From Mesobacillus maritimus (lineage in GTDB: Bacteria; Bacillota; Bacilli; Bacillales; Cytobacillaceae), in contig NZ_JAMBNR010000008.1 in NCBI RefSeq assembly GCF_023715205.1, positions 1-64,000 on the forward strand: a stretch of 64,000 bases of DNA. The letters run 5' to 3'. Positions within the stretch are counted from its first letter, which is position 1. Each line of letters begins with the position of its first letter. A program made the position numbers and the translations under genes. The notes beneath the pieces were generated by a model, which worked only from the letters and a program-made list of their open reading frames with translations, searched no databases and was not told the DNA's origin. This document shows, one piece after another, positions 1-8,752 of the stretch.

Positions 1-180
1 CGGGTGCTGCCCTAGATTAAGCTTCCCGAGCTAGGTCAGTCTCCTCGGGGATGGACTTTCACCATCTGGGATTCTATTACATTTTCTTCTTTCAGTCGTT
101 TCATCGAAATGACGTCTCTGTCCGAAACTGCAAGAAGAGTGTTGACTTCAGTCAACACTCAATGCGACTGCCCGTCGCAC
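1..180 (-). mobile_element. Group II intron (class C-like), 5' end only, running off the window
   Basis: Read on the minus strand, this begins at 180 with GTGCGACGGGC, which resembles the 5' end of bacterial class-C group II introns. About 90 nt in comes GGTGAAAGTCC, the kind of sequence found in intron domain I. There is no open frame, as expected for the RNA part ahead of the intron ORF. The position supports the call: it starts right after the ispA terminator hairpin, and class-C introns are known to insert just downstream of intrinsic terminators. The reverse transcriptase ORF and domains V/VI would lie outside the window. Alternative: an unrelated structured RNA. Confidence 0.62.
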
Positions 181-209
181 AAAAAACCACTAAACTAAAT
201 TAGTGGTTT
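181..209 (-). terminator. Intrinsic terminator of ispA
   Basis: Ten-base-pair inverted repeat, 184-193 (AAACCACTAA) with 200-209, six-base loop, then a T run on the minus strand. It lies about 20 bases after the ispA stop, and the putative intron begins immediately beyond it. Confidence 0.8.
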
Positions 210-229
210 AAAACTAAAATCCTTTTCTA

Positions 230-1213
230 TTAAGAAACACTACTTGTCCCTTCTTCCATATTCATCCGCTCAGTTATTTGATCTAACAAATTGAGCTTCA
301 GGAAGCCATTTCCCTCCGAACTTTTCCGGAAACCAAGTGGCAACGTCCGGCGAATGAGTTGAGCATATATCTCAGCCTCACTCAAAGACCGATTAAACTC
401 TTTTTCACACAAATTAATTAGCAACGCTATAGCACCTGCAATATGTGGGGCTGCCATCGACGTTCCTGATAGTTTCGCATATTTATTGTCAGGGTACGTT
501 GACATCACTTCAACCCCAGGAGCAACAAGGTCAATTTCATCATGTGTGTTCGTAAACGGAGCTAATTGTAAATCCATGCTCACAGCCCCGACTGATATGA
601 CCTCATTATAAGCACCAGGATAAGCATACTCATATGTTTCTTCTTGGCCATCCCCTTCATTTCCTGCTGCGACAACGACCGATATATTTTGCGCTACAGC
701 ATTTTGAATCGCTTGATGAAGTTCAGAAACATCCTCCGGGCCACCCAGTGACATGCAAATCACTCGGACTTTTTCATTCTGTTCACCACGCCATTCTACT
801 GCATAGTTGATTGCATTGATAATCCATTGATAATTCCCTGAACCAGTACCAGTTAATGCTTTCAAACCTAAAAGTTGTGCTTTAGGAGCAACCCCTGCAA
901 CTCCCTGCTGATTCAAACTAGCCGCAATGGTCCCCGCTACATGGGTGCCATGACCGTTATTGTCTTCATATTGAGCTTCATTTCCTCGGTAGTCGGTTGT
1001 GAAATTTCTCCCTCCGATAATCCGGTCTTTTAAATCAGGATGGCCAGTGTCTAGACCTGTGTCAATAACAGCAACTACCACTCCATCTCCATATTTACTT
1101 TTCTCCCAGATTTCAGGTGCTTGTACCAATTTTACTCCTACAGGTGTTTCATTTGTATGTTCGACAATGGACTGAACCGTATAGGGAATTAACTTTACTT
1201 GTTTTTCTATCAT
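230..1213 (-). CDS. ispA: Intracellular subtilisin-like serine protease
   Basis: A 327-residue S8 protease without a signal peptide. The catalytic triad is visible as Asp51 (VIDTGLD), His88 (NGHGTHVAG) and Ser252 (SGTSMAAPH), with oxyanion Asn185 (AAGNEGDG). The short N-terminal extension with LIPY at residues 8-11 is the hallmark of Bacillus intracellular proteases, where it blocks the active site until processed. Length and similarity fit IspA, a major cytoplasmic protease of stationary phase. The ATG follows AAAGGAGGA. It is transcribed alone, divergently from cwlC, and ends in its own terminator. The assignment to the family is firm; the exact orthologue is inferred. Confidence 0.93.
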   Translation of the reverse strand: MIEKQVKLIPYTVQSIVEHTNETPVGVKLVQAPEIWEKSKYGDGVVVAVIDTGLDTGHPDLKDRIIGGRNFTTDYRGNEAQYEDNNGHGTHVAGTIAASLNQQGVAGVAPKAQLLGLKALTGTGSGNYQWIINAINYAVEWRGEQNEKVRVICMSLGGPEDVSELHQAIQNAVAQNISVVVAAGNEGDGQEETYEYAYPGAYNEVISVGAVSMDLQLAPFTNTHDEIDLVAPGVEVMSTYPDNKYAKLSGTSMAAPHIAGAIALLINLCEKEFNRSLSEAEIYAQLIRRTLPLGFRKSSEGNGFLKLNLLDQITERMNMEEGTSSVS

Positions 1214-1775
1214 TTTACTCTTCCTCCTTTAAAAGATATTCACTATATAAATATGAAAGTGTTTCTTAAAAGGGACAAGAATGGGTTATAAAAATATCTT
1301 TTTTCAAAATACGTGCCATAAAACACCGTTTTTTCCTATGGGTTCTCTAAATATAGTATCTTCCATACTTATGAACACTTAGGTAAAATGCCATAATCAC
1401 CACCCTCCAAAGAACGTTTGTTCTATTACTAGTATCATACCAGAAAACCTCTTGCGTTCATAGATAGTTTTCAGTTAATTCAAAAAAATGGTTATAATTG
1501 CCTATATTTCATTTCAACAAAATCTCTTAAAGCCTCATCTACTGTTCAGTTGGTTTCATGAATCTTCAAAAACCATTGCTATTTCAGTCCAGATTGACCT
1601 GATGTTAATGTAAAAGTTTCCCAATATTGAATTAAACACCATTTTGTTTTTTGAATTAAAATCTTTTATTAACTAGGTAAGTTAATAAAAGTGCGCAACT
1701 GTCCAAGCCATTATGATTAATTTGCCATATATATATAGGGTAAGTGTTTAATTTAGCCGAAAATGGAGGGATACG
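1214..1775. promoter_or_regulatory. Intergenic region between divergent ispA and cwlC
   Basis: About 560 bp without a credible gene. It should hold both divergent promoters. Just before cwlC, CATATATATA at about 1724-1733 loosely resembles a sigma-K -10 element (CATA-N3-TA), but the spacing is one base off, so this is only a suggestion. The ispA ribosome site is near 1221-1230. Confidence 0.4.
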
Positions 1776-2585
1776 GTGAAAATATATTTAGACCCAGGAC
1801 ATGGTGGTTCTGATTCAGGGGCACAGGGAAATGGATTACAGGAAAAAGACATCACTTTAGATATTGCGTTAAGAATTCGCTCCATTCTTACAAATCAATA
1901 TGAAAATGTTCAAATTAGGATGAGTCGCACAGGGGATAGCACCAAAAGCCTTAATCAGCGTACAAATGAAGCAAATGCTTGGGGTGCCGACTTTTATTTA
2001 TCAATTCACTGTAATGCTTTTAATCGTACAGCTAGGGGTTATGAAGACTATATTCATTCAAGCCTGTCGAATTCTTCGCGAACAGCCCGTTACCGGGATA
2101 TCATTCATGCTGAGGTAATCAAGTTGAATCAATTACCTAATCGTGGCAAGAAAAAAGCAGACTATCATGTTTTGCGAGAGTCAAGTATGGATGCCCTATT
2201 AACCGAAAATGGGTTTATCGATAACGCCCAAGATGCTGCTTTGATGAAACAGTCGTCTTGGCGTCAAAAAGTGGCTCAAGCCCATGCTAACGGCATCGCC
2301 AAAGCATTTAATTTGAAGCATAAAGAAAGTGGAGGAACCGATCCGGGAAATGACACGGTCTTTAAAGTCATTGCAGGCTCTTTCAAAGCAAAAGTGAATG
2401 CGGACGACCGTGTTGACTTTCTGCGTTCAAAACGAATTGAATCTTTTGTCCAAACCGTTTCTGTTTCAGGAGACATATGGTATCGAGTCCAAGCAGGCGC
2501 TTTTTCGAATCGAGAAAATGCTGAGCGTAGGTTGGAAGAAGTTAAAAAGGCAGGAATCACGGACGCCTTTATACTAGCTGAATAA
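1776..2585 (+). CDS. cwlC: N-acetylmuramoyl-L-alanine amidase, CwlC-like (Amidase_3 + SPOR)
   Basis: A 269-residue peptidoglycan amidase that cleaves the bond between N-acetylmuramic acid and L-alanine. Residues 1-180 form an Amidase_3 domain with zinc ligands His9 (DPGHGG), Glu23 and His78 (SIHCNA) and catalytic Glu144 (LLTENGF). Residues about 190-269 form a SPOR peptidoglycan-binding domain. There is no signal peptide, which matches B. subtilis CwlC, a mother-cell amidase made late in sporulation that helps release the spore; the lengths are also similar. The start is GTG, 6 nt after TGGAGGG. It is monocistronic. The sporulation role is inferred from the family. Confidence 0.88.
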   Translation: MKIYLDPGHGGSDSGAQGNGLQEKDITLDIALRIRSILTNQYENVQIRMSRTGDSTKSLNQRTNEANAWGADFYLSIHCNAFNRTARGYEDYIHSSLSNSSRTARYRDIIHAEVIKLNQLPNRGKKKADYHVLRESSMDALLTENGFIDNAQDAALMKQSSWRQKVAQAHANGIAKAFNLKHKESGGTDPGNDTVFKVIAGSFKAKVNADDRVDFLRSKRIESFVQTVSVSGDIWYRVQAGAFSNRENAERRLEEVKKAGITDAFILAE

Positions 2586-2646
2586 AATTCATTCTCTACT
2601 ACTGTGTGTTGTCGTTATCCACAATTCCCTATTATTTGGACAATCT

Positions 2647-2690
2647 AGAACAAAACGCTTTGGCTTATAAAGTCCAAAGTGTTTTGTTCT
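2647..2690 (+). terminator. Long hairpin terminator after cwlC
   Basis: A 17-bp stem (2647-2663 with 2674-2690, one G-T pair) with AGAACAAAACG on the left arm. The U tract after it is weak. The rest of 2586-2957 shows no gene. Confidence 0.65.
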
Positions 2691-2957
2691 GTCAATTATT
2701 ACTAGATATGAGGAAATAAAAGTTACTTTTTTCATACCAACACTCGTTTCTGCTATCAATTATTCGTGTGAAATCACTTACCACTACTATCGTTTTTCTT
2801 TTTTAAAAGGAATCCTATTCTACCTCTCCGTTATTTTTTTACATACTAAGCTATTCCCCACCTTCTTTTCTCGTCATTCACCTCCGCCCAGCTAAAAGCA
2901 TATGCTGTTTTACGGTAGATTTTTTGCTAGTTTAGTTTCTCTGGGGGGTTTATATAA

Positions 2958-4388
2958 ATGGAATTAACAGCAGCACATTGGATGTATTTAATTGGAACAT
3001 GCATCATAATTCTAACAATGCTGCTAAGGCAAAATGTAGTGGTACCCTCGATTATTGTTACTTTTTTAGTTGGGTGGATTTTCACTGGGTCTTTGACCAC
3101 TGGATTGCAGTCCATTTTTAATGCGAGTTTAGTTGCTGCAGGCGAGTTATTCAATATTTTCCTCATTATCACCATCATGACTGCTTTATTACATTCGTTG
3201 AAATCTCTCGGTACAGACAAACAGATGATTACCCCATTTCAACGAGTGATGAAAAATGGCCATATCTCGTTTTGGACACTGATTTTCGTTACCTACGCAA
3301 TTTCCTTGTTTTTTTGGCCAACACCAGCCGTTCCATTAGTGGGTGCCTTGCTGATTCCAGTGGCAATTCGTGCTGGTCTGCCCCCAGTTGGGGCTGCGAT
3401 TGCGATTTCCCTAGCAGGTCAAGGTATGGCGCTTTCTTCGGATTATGTCATCCAAATTGCGCCAACCCTAACAGCAACAGCAGCTGGAGTTAGTGTTGGC
3501 GCTGTCGCCGACCGAGCGTTTGTTTTATCCATCATTACCGGAATTGTTGCAATCGTCATTGCCTATTTGACATTAAGGAAACAAATTTTACCACCATCAA
3601 ATGAGCACCTAACAAATTGGGAAAAACTCGATCAGTCAGAGGAACAACTGGATGAAACAGCTGAAACGTTGGATACTCAAAAAAGCAAATACAGTTTACT
3701 CTTTGCAATCCTAGTACCGCTTACGTTTCTCATCATCATTGGTTACATGTTTCTCGCGAAGTTTTCTGACATTATTCCATCGGTTGAAGGGGGAACTGGT
3801 GCAGCGTTAATTGGAGGAGCTTCGGCACTACTGTTAATCGCTGCTTCCATGTTTAAAAATCCTCGAACTTCACTTGATAACGTTAGTAACAATATCATTA
3901 AAGGTTTCTTATTCGCTTTTAAAGCGATGGGTCCTGTCATCCCAATTGCCGGTTTTTTCTTTATCGGAAGCGGTGAACTTTCAGGTAGAATTCTCGGTAT
4001 CACCGAAGGTGACTCGCCTACTTTTTTATTTGATCTAGTTGTTGCAGGACAACAGTTCATTCCAGAAAGTGCTTTTATTTCGGGATTTGGCATCCTGTTA
4101 ATTGGGATCATCACCGGATTAGACGGTTCCGGATTTTCAGGGCTACCGCTAGTAGGCTCTTTATCGGGCGCTTTAGGCAACAGTGTTGGCGTCGCCCCCG
4201 AAACATTGTCGGCCATCGGCCAAATGGGCTCAATTTGGGTAGGAGGCGGAACCTTAATCGCTTGGTCTTCCCTCGTCGCTGTAGCCGGTTTCGCCAAGGT
4301 TCCCGTCATGGAACTCGTAAGGAAAAGTTTCGTACCAGTAATGGTCGGGTTGATTCTGTCGACACTGATAGGTTTGTGGATATTTTAG
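2958..4388 (+). CDS. Polytopic membrane permease, ion-transporter superfamily-like
   Basis: A 476-residue integral membrane protein with about 11-12 hydrophobic segments, split by a charged loop at about residues 210-240. Glycine-rich re-entrant-like stretches (WPTPAVPLVGALLIP and TGLDGSGFSGLPLVGSL) sit at equivalent places in the two halves, as in two-repeat ion-transporter superfamily carriers such as the GntP, DcuC and NhaC types. I cannot identify the substrate. The ATG follows GGGGGG by about 11 nt. The gene stands alone between a cwlC terminator and its own terminator, so neighbours give no clue to function. Confidence 0.75.
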   Translation: MELTAAHWMYLIGTCIIILTMLLRQNVVVPSIIVTFLVGWIFTGSLTTGLQSIFNASLVAAGELFNIFLIITIMTALLHSLKSLGTDKQMITPFQRVMKNGHISFWTLIFVTYAISLFFWPTPAVPLVGALLIPVAIRAGLPPVGAAIAISLAGQGMALSSDYVIQIAPTLTATAAGVSVGAVADRAFVLSIITGIVAIVIAYLTLRKQILPPSNEHLTNWEKLDQSEEQLDETAETLDTQKSKYSLLFAILVPLTFLIIIGYMFLAKFSDIIPSVEGGTGAALIGGASALLLIAASMFKNPRTSLDNVSNNIIKGFLFAFKAMGPVIPIAGFFFIGSGELSGRILGITEGDSPTFLFDLVVAGQQFIPESAFISGFGILLIGIITGLDGSGFSGLPLVGSLSGALGNSVGVAPETLSAIGQMGSIWVGGGTLIAWSSLVAVAGFAKVPVMELVRKSFVPVMVGLILSTLIGLWIF

Positions 4389-4396
4389 ATTTGCAT

Positions 4397-4426
4397 AGAG
4401 TAATGGGTTGCGTGCCCATTACTCTT
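4397..4426 (+). terminator. Terminator of the permease gene
   Basis: An 11-bp perfect stem (AGAGTAATGGG at 4397-4407 with 4415-4425) and 7-base loop, starting 9 nt after the stop codon. Confidence 0.8.
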
Positions 4427-4505
4427 ATATTAATTGTAATAACTACATACTCTAAGAGACCTATTTTTATAAGATTAGATTATACATAAATAAAGGAAGT
4501 GACAT

Positions 4506-5367
4506 ATGTTACTAAAAGACCGTTGTGAATCCTTAGACTTACTAATTATGCAGAGTGTAAACACCAGGATGAAGTTAAGTGAAAAGGAAAAGTTTTTCTA
4601 TACTAATCTTGAAAAGGGTTACGAGGGCGAGGTAAAGTTTGATCGATTAGTAGATGGTTTAAACCAAGAAAGTTAATTTTTACGACATGCTACTAGAAGT
4701 GAATAACTCTTTTATCCAACTAGATAAGTTGATTATTACCCAAAGCACAATTCATGGAAGCGAACAAACTATATTCTTTGACGACTGGCCATGAGCGCAA
4801 AAATCCAGTAGATCAATTAATAAGGAGTACAACGTTATTCCGTCAATTTTCAAATCCACAAGCAAAATCACCTTGTTGATCCTTCCATTATTTTTATCAA
4901 TCCAGTATTCACTTTGTATCAAGCCCCCAAAGATTTACCAATTGTTTTCCCAACCCAAGTCTCACGTTTCGTGGCTGAGTTAAATAAAGCACCCTCTAAA
5001 TTAAATGATGGACACAAAAAGCTTGCTCAAACATTATTTGCACTACATCAACATAAGAATCCTTATTCACTCTTACCGGAATACGAATATAAGCAATTAC
5101 AAAAAGGCATTTATTGCAAATTATGTAAATCCTTCAGTATTAAGGTAAAGTTATATTGTTTGAGAGGTTTGTGGGGGCCAAGAAAAAATTCAAGAAGCGG
5201 TTTTTCGGAATGTACAAGAATTAAAACTACTATTCCCCGACCATAAAATTACGACACAAAGTGCCTACGAATGGTGTAATTCAGAACTATCTATAAAAAC
5301 AATCAACCGGGTTTTGCAAAAAGACTATAACATGATGGGGAACAAAAGAAATACTTATTATAAGTAG
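4506..5367 (+). pseudogene. Decayed NERD-domain (nuclease-related) protein gene
   Basis: Fragments in all three frames line up in order with the NERD-domain proteins common in Bacillus. The N-terminus (MLLKDRCESLDLLIMQ..., 4506-4676) stops early. A shifted frame then gives LLEVNNSFIQLDKLIITQ. After a deletion comes GHERKNPVDQLIRSTTLFRQF, then a longer open part at 4914-5150 (LYQAPKDLPIVFPTQ..., with NDGHKKLAQTLFALHQ). The last part is again shifted and ends in NRVLQKDYNMMGNKRN with TAG at 5365-5367. A Cys-x2-Cys zinc-ribbon piece (YCKLCKSF) remains. Several independent lesions make this true decay and not one sequencing error. Intact relatives are about 300 residues. Confidence 0.75.
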
Positions 5368-5393
5368 TATTGTTCGCTAGCGTTTTATTCTGA

Positions 5394-5497
5394 CTTTCAA
5401 GCGTTGGTTGGGAGACTGTTTCTTCGCGGGAACTCTGCTTTCTGTCTTTCAAACCCTAGTTAGGAGACCGTTTTCTCGCGGGAACTCTGCTTTCTGT
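5394..5497 (+). repeat. Two tandem 52-bp direct repeats with a third partial unit
   Basis: Units at 5394-5445 and 5446-5497 share exact length and the block CGCGGGAACTCTGCTTTCTG. A diverged third start (ACAAACGTTGGTTGGT) follows at 5505-5520. No reading frame explains them. The rest of 5368-5754 holds no gene that I can see. Confidence 0.75.
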
Positions 5498-5754
5498 CTG
5501 TCATACAAACGTTGGTTGGTTAGACTTTTTCCCCGGTCTTCTTTCTATCCTATAGACGGTTTGATTTCACGCGGCTGCTCCTATTAATTTTACAAGACAA
5601 ACTAGTTAACCTATTCTTTTAACGCTTTTATCAAAAATCCCACCGCGGTTCCCACTCCCACCTATTCAATTTATTCGCGAGGAATTTTCTATCTTTATTT
5701 AAAACTCCAGCAAAAAAACGATAAACAAGCGATTTATCGCCAATTTCAAAATAA

Positions 5755-5791
5755 CAAATCCCGAATCCATTTATTATGGTTCCGGGATTTG
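5755..5791 (-). terminator. Terminator downstream of the YjcZ genes
   Basis: A 9-bp stem (CAAATCCCG at 5755-5763 with 5783-5791), followed on the minus strand by a T-rich stretch. It lies 29 bases beyond the stop of the first YjcZ gene. Confidence 0.65.
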
Positions 5792-5820
5792 TTTAGGAAA
5801 CTTCTCTATGCTTTAATTGT

Positions 5821-5955
5821 TTACAGCCAAGCTGCACCGATGATGATTAAAAGGATGAACAATACAACGATTAGCGCAAAGCCACCGCCGTAGCCAAATC
5901 CACGACCATAGCCGTAACCACCGCAGCCGAAACCAGGACCATATCCGAAGCCCAT
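5821..5955 (-). CDS. YjcZ-family sporulation peptide (44 aa)
   Basis: A 44-residue peptide: a Gly/Tyr/Phe-rich N-terminal half ([17 protein letters not shown]) and one C-terminal membrane segment ([19 protein letters not shown]). This is the YjcZ/CotYZ-like small protein family seen only in endospore formers and often annotated as sporulation protein. TAGGAGGGTG precedes the ATG. A sister gene lies 42 bp upstream on the same strand, and the two hydrophobic tails are nearly identical, so they arose by duplication. The function is unknown; a role in the spore envelope is inferred from the family. Confidence 0.85.
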   Translation of the reverse strand: MGFGYGPGFGCGGYGYGRGFGYGGGFALIVVLFILLIIIGAAWL

Positions 5956-5997
5956 TATAACACCCTCCTAATAATTTTTTATTTGTTTAGTCTCGTT

Positions 5998-6096
5998 TTA
6001 GTAACCGAAGCCAACGTAAGCTGATCCAACAATAATAAGGAGGATAAATAGTACGACAATTAAGGCAAAGCCTCCTCCTGCGTATCCACCACTCAT
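5998..6096 (-). CDS. YjcZ-family sporulation peptide (32 aa)
   Basis: A 32-residue peptide starting [20 protein letters not shown] and ending in VGFGY, mostly one membrane segment. The AAGGAGGTG site 7 nt before the ATG is near-perfect. It is probably co-transcribed with the longer YjcZ paralogue just downstream. Genes this short are often missed, but the strong ribosome site and the paralogue alongside support it. Confidence 0.85.
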   Translation of the reverse strand: MSGGYAGGGFALIVVLFILLIIVGSAYVGFGY

Positions 6097-6591
6097 TTAA
6101 CAACACCTCCTTATTTCTTTGTTATTACTATATGAAATTCCGTCCATTTCGAAATGGCAAATGCCCATTTCATTTCAAAATGGGCTCTTGTTGAAAAGGG
6201 GTTCCCTATTCTTCATTATACGAACTGCCACAATTGTAAAATAGTAGCAGTTATTGAATCATATGTAAGTTACGCAATAGTTGTTTAGGCACTTGCCTTT
6301 TCAAACGATTTTTGTGTCAATCTCTTCGTAAAACACGCTATTTGTCTTTCTTAACTGCTGGAACGGGAGTTTATAAAAGTATGAAGCATCCATGATGAGC
6401 GAGTTTTTTTGCACTTTCTTATTTGAATTTAGCACAATGTGTAAGTAACTCTCTTCATCAAAGCTGATATTTTAAAAAATTGACTCAAGCAGATGATTTC
6501 ATAAGATGAAGATGAATTGTTAAAGTTAATAAAGGGAAATGGTTTCACCCATTTCTCCTGTGATTTATAAGAATTTGGAGGAAACGTATAT
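6097..6591. other. Gene-free interval
   Basis: About 495 bp between the YjcZ genes and the oxidoreductase. It must contain promoters for both directions. I see no gene, repeat or clear structured element. Confidence 0.5.
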
Positions 6592-7734
6592 ATGACTCAA
6601 CATAATCAATTATTGCTTACCAGCTTTACGCTTCCCAATGGCGTTGAATTAAAAAATCGCATTGTAATGGCTCCGATGACTAATTTTTCATCTAATTCAG
6701 ATGGTTCCGTGTCAGATGCTGAAGTTAATTATTATGCTCGCCGTTCAAGTGGTGTTAGTATGGTCATCACTGCTTGTACATATGTCACACCAAATGGAAA
6801 AGGGTTCCCTGGGGAATTTGCCGGTGACAATGACGACATGATTCCGAGTTTAAAGCGCTTGGCTAGTGCAATAAAAGAACAAGGCGCAAAAGCAATACTG
6901 CAAATTTTCCATGGTGGTAGAATGTGCCCGCCAAACCTAGTTCCAAACGGAGAACTTGTCAGTGCTAGTGATGTGCCTGCTGAAAGTGGCGGAGTTTCAA
7001 CCGAAGAACCGAATGTCATACCACGACCATTAACAGAAGCTGAAGTAGAAGACATGATTAAAGCGTTTGGAGAAACGACTCGCCGTGCGATTGAAGCCGG
7101 ATATGATGGTGTGGAAATTCATGGAGCAAATGGCTATTTGATTCAGCAATTTTTCTCCCCACATTCTAATCGTCGTGAGGATCGCTTTGGAGGAAGTTTA
7201 GAAAAACGAATGACATTTCCACTTGCTGTCGTTGACGAGGTTCAAAAAGTGGTTAAAGAACATGCATCATCATCCTTTATTGTTGGATATAGATTCTCCC
7301 CCGAAGAGCCAGAAACACCAGGAATTACGATGGGAGATACCTTACAATTAGTAGATAGATTAGCCGATAAAAACCTAGCTTATCTACATGTGTCTTTAAA
7401 TGATTTCTTCTCCAAACCTAGAAGAGGTGTTGAGAATCTCAATAAAACTCGAATCGAACATCTTCTTGAAAAAATTAATAACCGCGTTCCATTGATTGGT
7501 GTTGGTTCCATATACACAGCTGAAGATGCACGCAAGGCATTTGAAACAGGTGTCCCTCTACTCGCAATTGGGCGCGAACTCATTATTGATCCCGATTGGG
7601 TCCAAAAAGTCGCTGAAGGCAAAGAAAAGGAAATTATAACTGAAATAAACAAAAACAAACAAGACGAATTAGTCATTCCAGATCCATTATGGAATGCGAT
7701 TATTCATACTCCAGGTTGGTTCCCAGGAGTATAA
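6592..7734 (+). CDS. NADH:flavin oxidoreductase, Old Yellow Enzyme family (YqiG-like)
   Basis: A 380-residue FMN-dependent TIM-barrel enzyme. Visible motifs are the N-terminal NRIVMAPMTN, the QIFHGGR strand at 104-110, the substrate-anion pair His177/Asn180 in EIHGANGYLIQQF, the FSPHSNRREDRFGGS signature after it, and the C-terminal phosphate-binding GVGSIYT and AIGRELI. It lacks the iron-sulphur and FAD/NAD domains of the longer dienoyl-CoA reductase type, so it is a single-domain reductase of activated alkenes; the physiological substrate is unknown. It resembles B. subtilis YqiG. A good GGAGG site precedes the ATG, and the gene has its own terminator. Confidence 0.85.
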   Translation: MTQHNQLLLTSFTLPNGVELKNRIVMAPMTNFSSNSDGSVSDAEVNYYARRSSGVSMVITACTYVTPNGKGFPGEFAGDNDDMIPSLKRLASAIKEQGAKAILQIFHGGRMCPPNLVPNGELVSASDVPAESGGVSTEEPNVIPRPLTEAEVEDMIKAFGETTRRAIEAGYDGVEIHGANGYLIQQFFSPHSNRREDRFGGSLEKRMTFPLAVVDEVQKVVKEHASSSFIVGYRFSPEEPETPGITMGDTLQLVDRLADKNLAYLHVSLNDFFSKPRRGVENLNKTRIEHLLEKINNRVPLIGVGSIYTAEDARKAFETGVPLLAIGRELIIDPDWVQKVAEGKEKEIITEINKNKQDELVIPDPLWNAIIHTPGWFPGV

Positions 7735-7746
7735 GGTAAAAAAGAT

Positions 7747-7784
7747 AGACCTCACTTATTGTTGTATCGGTGAGGTCTTTTTTT
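7747..7784 (+). terminator. Terminator of the oxidoreductase gene
   Basis: A 9-bp stem (AGACCTCAC at 7747-7755 with 7770-7778) followed by seven Ts. Confidence 0.88.
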
Positions 7785-7817
7785 CATTCTTTGAATCAAG
7801 TTTCTAACTCTTAAAAA

Positions 7818-8492
7818 TCATAATTCTCCATATGCCTTCATTTGGTTTTCATATTCATATTTCACCATTTCATAGTCACTTCCCCAATTGGTCTGGGCAT
7901 TCTTCAACACTTCTTTTTTTACATCTGTATCGATATTAAGATTTTGTACCCATTCATAAGCTGCCATTTGATTATCATACTGGTATTCAATCATTTCAAA
8001 GTCAAATTCTCCAATCCACTCTTGGTAGGCGTCTGTTAATAAGACTTCTTCGTGCTCTTCATCAATCTCTAAGCTTAGTAGATGTTGATAAGCCGCTGTT
8101 TGATTCTCCATTTGATATTTTACCATCTCATAATCACTTCCCCAATCAGCCTCTGCTCTTTCTTTCACCTTCTTAGCAACTTCTTCCGCTTCTAATTCGC
8201 CTATCTTATTTGTAAATACTATTGTTTCTAGATGTTTTTCTTCAGACTTTGCCTTAGGCTCTTCTACAACTTCCTCCTCCTCTGCCGAACTAGACTCTTC
8301 AACTTGCTCTTCGGTTTCTTGCTGCTGCTTTTCTTCAATTGGAATTGTTGTATTCTCCACTGTTTGTTCCCCCATACTTTCGGAAGTGACATCTGTGTCA
8401 TCATCGTTTGAAATGTCCACAATTACTGCCATTACAATAAGAAGAAACAATGTAGTAATTAGAGTACCAATCCTTCTAAATACTTTTTTCAC
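7818..8492 (-). CDS. Membrane-anchored protein with three repeats and an acidic spacer
   Basis: About 224 residues. The GTG at 8492 is preferred because GAAGGAGG lies 7 nt before it; a longer reading from an ATG at 8519 would place that ribosome site inside the gene. The N-terminus is KKVFRRIG then a hydrophobic segment (LITTLFLLIVMAVIV). Next comes a spacer of about 60 residues rich in Glu, Gln and Ser, then three repeats of about 38 residues around D/EWGSDYEMVKYxxENQxAAY. The repeat core recalls small helical repeats, but I do not recognise a named family. It is expected to be anchored in the membrane with the repeats outside. The function is unknown. Confidence 0.75.
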   Translation of the reverse strand: MKKVFRRIGTLITTLFLLIVMAVIVDISNDDDTDVTSESMGEQTVENTTIPIEEKQQQETEEQVEESSSAEEEEVVEEPKAKSEEKHLETIVFTNKIGELEAEEVAKKVKERAEADWGSDYEMVKYQMENQTAAYQHLLSLEIDEEHEEVLLTDAYQEWIGEFDFEMIEYQYDNQMAAYEWVQNLNIDTDVKKEVLKNAQTNWGSDYEMVKYEYENQMKAYGEL

Positions 8493-8635
8493 CTGTTTTC
8501 CTCCTTCAAGCAATTTCATAGCTATTATTATTTCTAGATAATTTTTCTTTTACCTGTATGTATCAGCCGGAGGAATTGTCATATTTGTGAAACTAAAAAG
8601 TATAGCCAGGTTAAGGAAAAAAGTATTTTCTTTCA

Positions 8636-8642
8636 CATACTA
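8636..8642 (+). promoter_or_regulatory. Possible sigma-G -10 element ahead of the ger operon
   Basis: CATACTA at 8636-8642 matches the sigma-G -10 consensus and lies about 110 bp before gerB-type start 8753. Germinant receptor operons are normally sigma-G dependent. No good -35 match lies 17-18 bp upstream, so this is weak. Confidence 0.3.
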
Positions 8643-8752
8643 CATATATCCTTTTCTAATAAAAGAAAAGGATGTATCCATTGAAACGATGTGTATATTT
8701 TTCCATGCCCAACAAAACCTAACAGCAACGGAATTTATTTGGTGGTGTTTGC

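Noticed and set aside
231-1285. Shared short sequences (AAGAAACACT, CTTGTCCCTT) at both ends of ispA
   Set aside because: The two pieces are short, occur in swapped order and inverted, and one lies inside the coding region, so this looks like chance.
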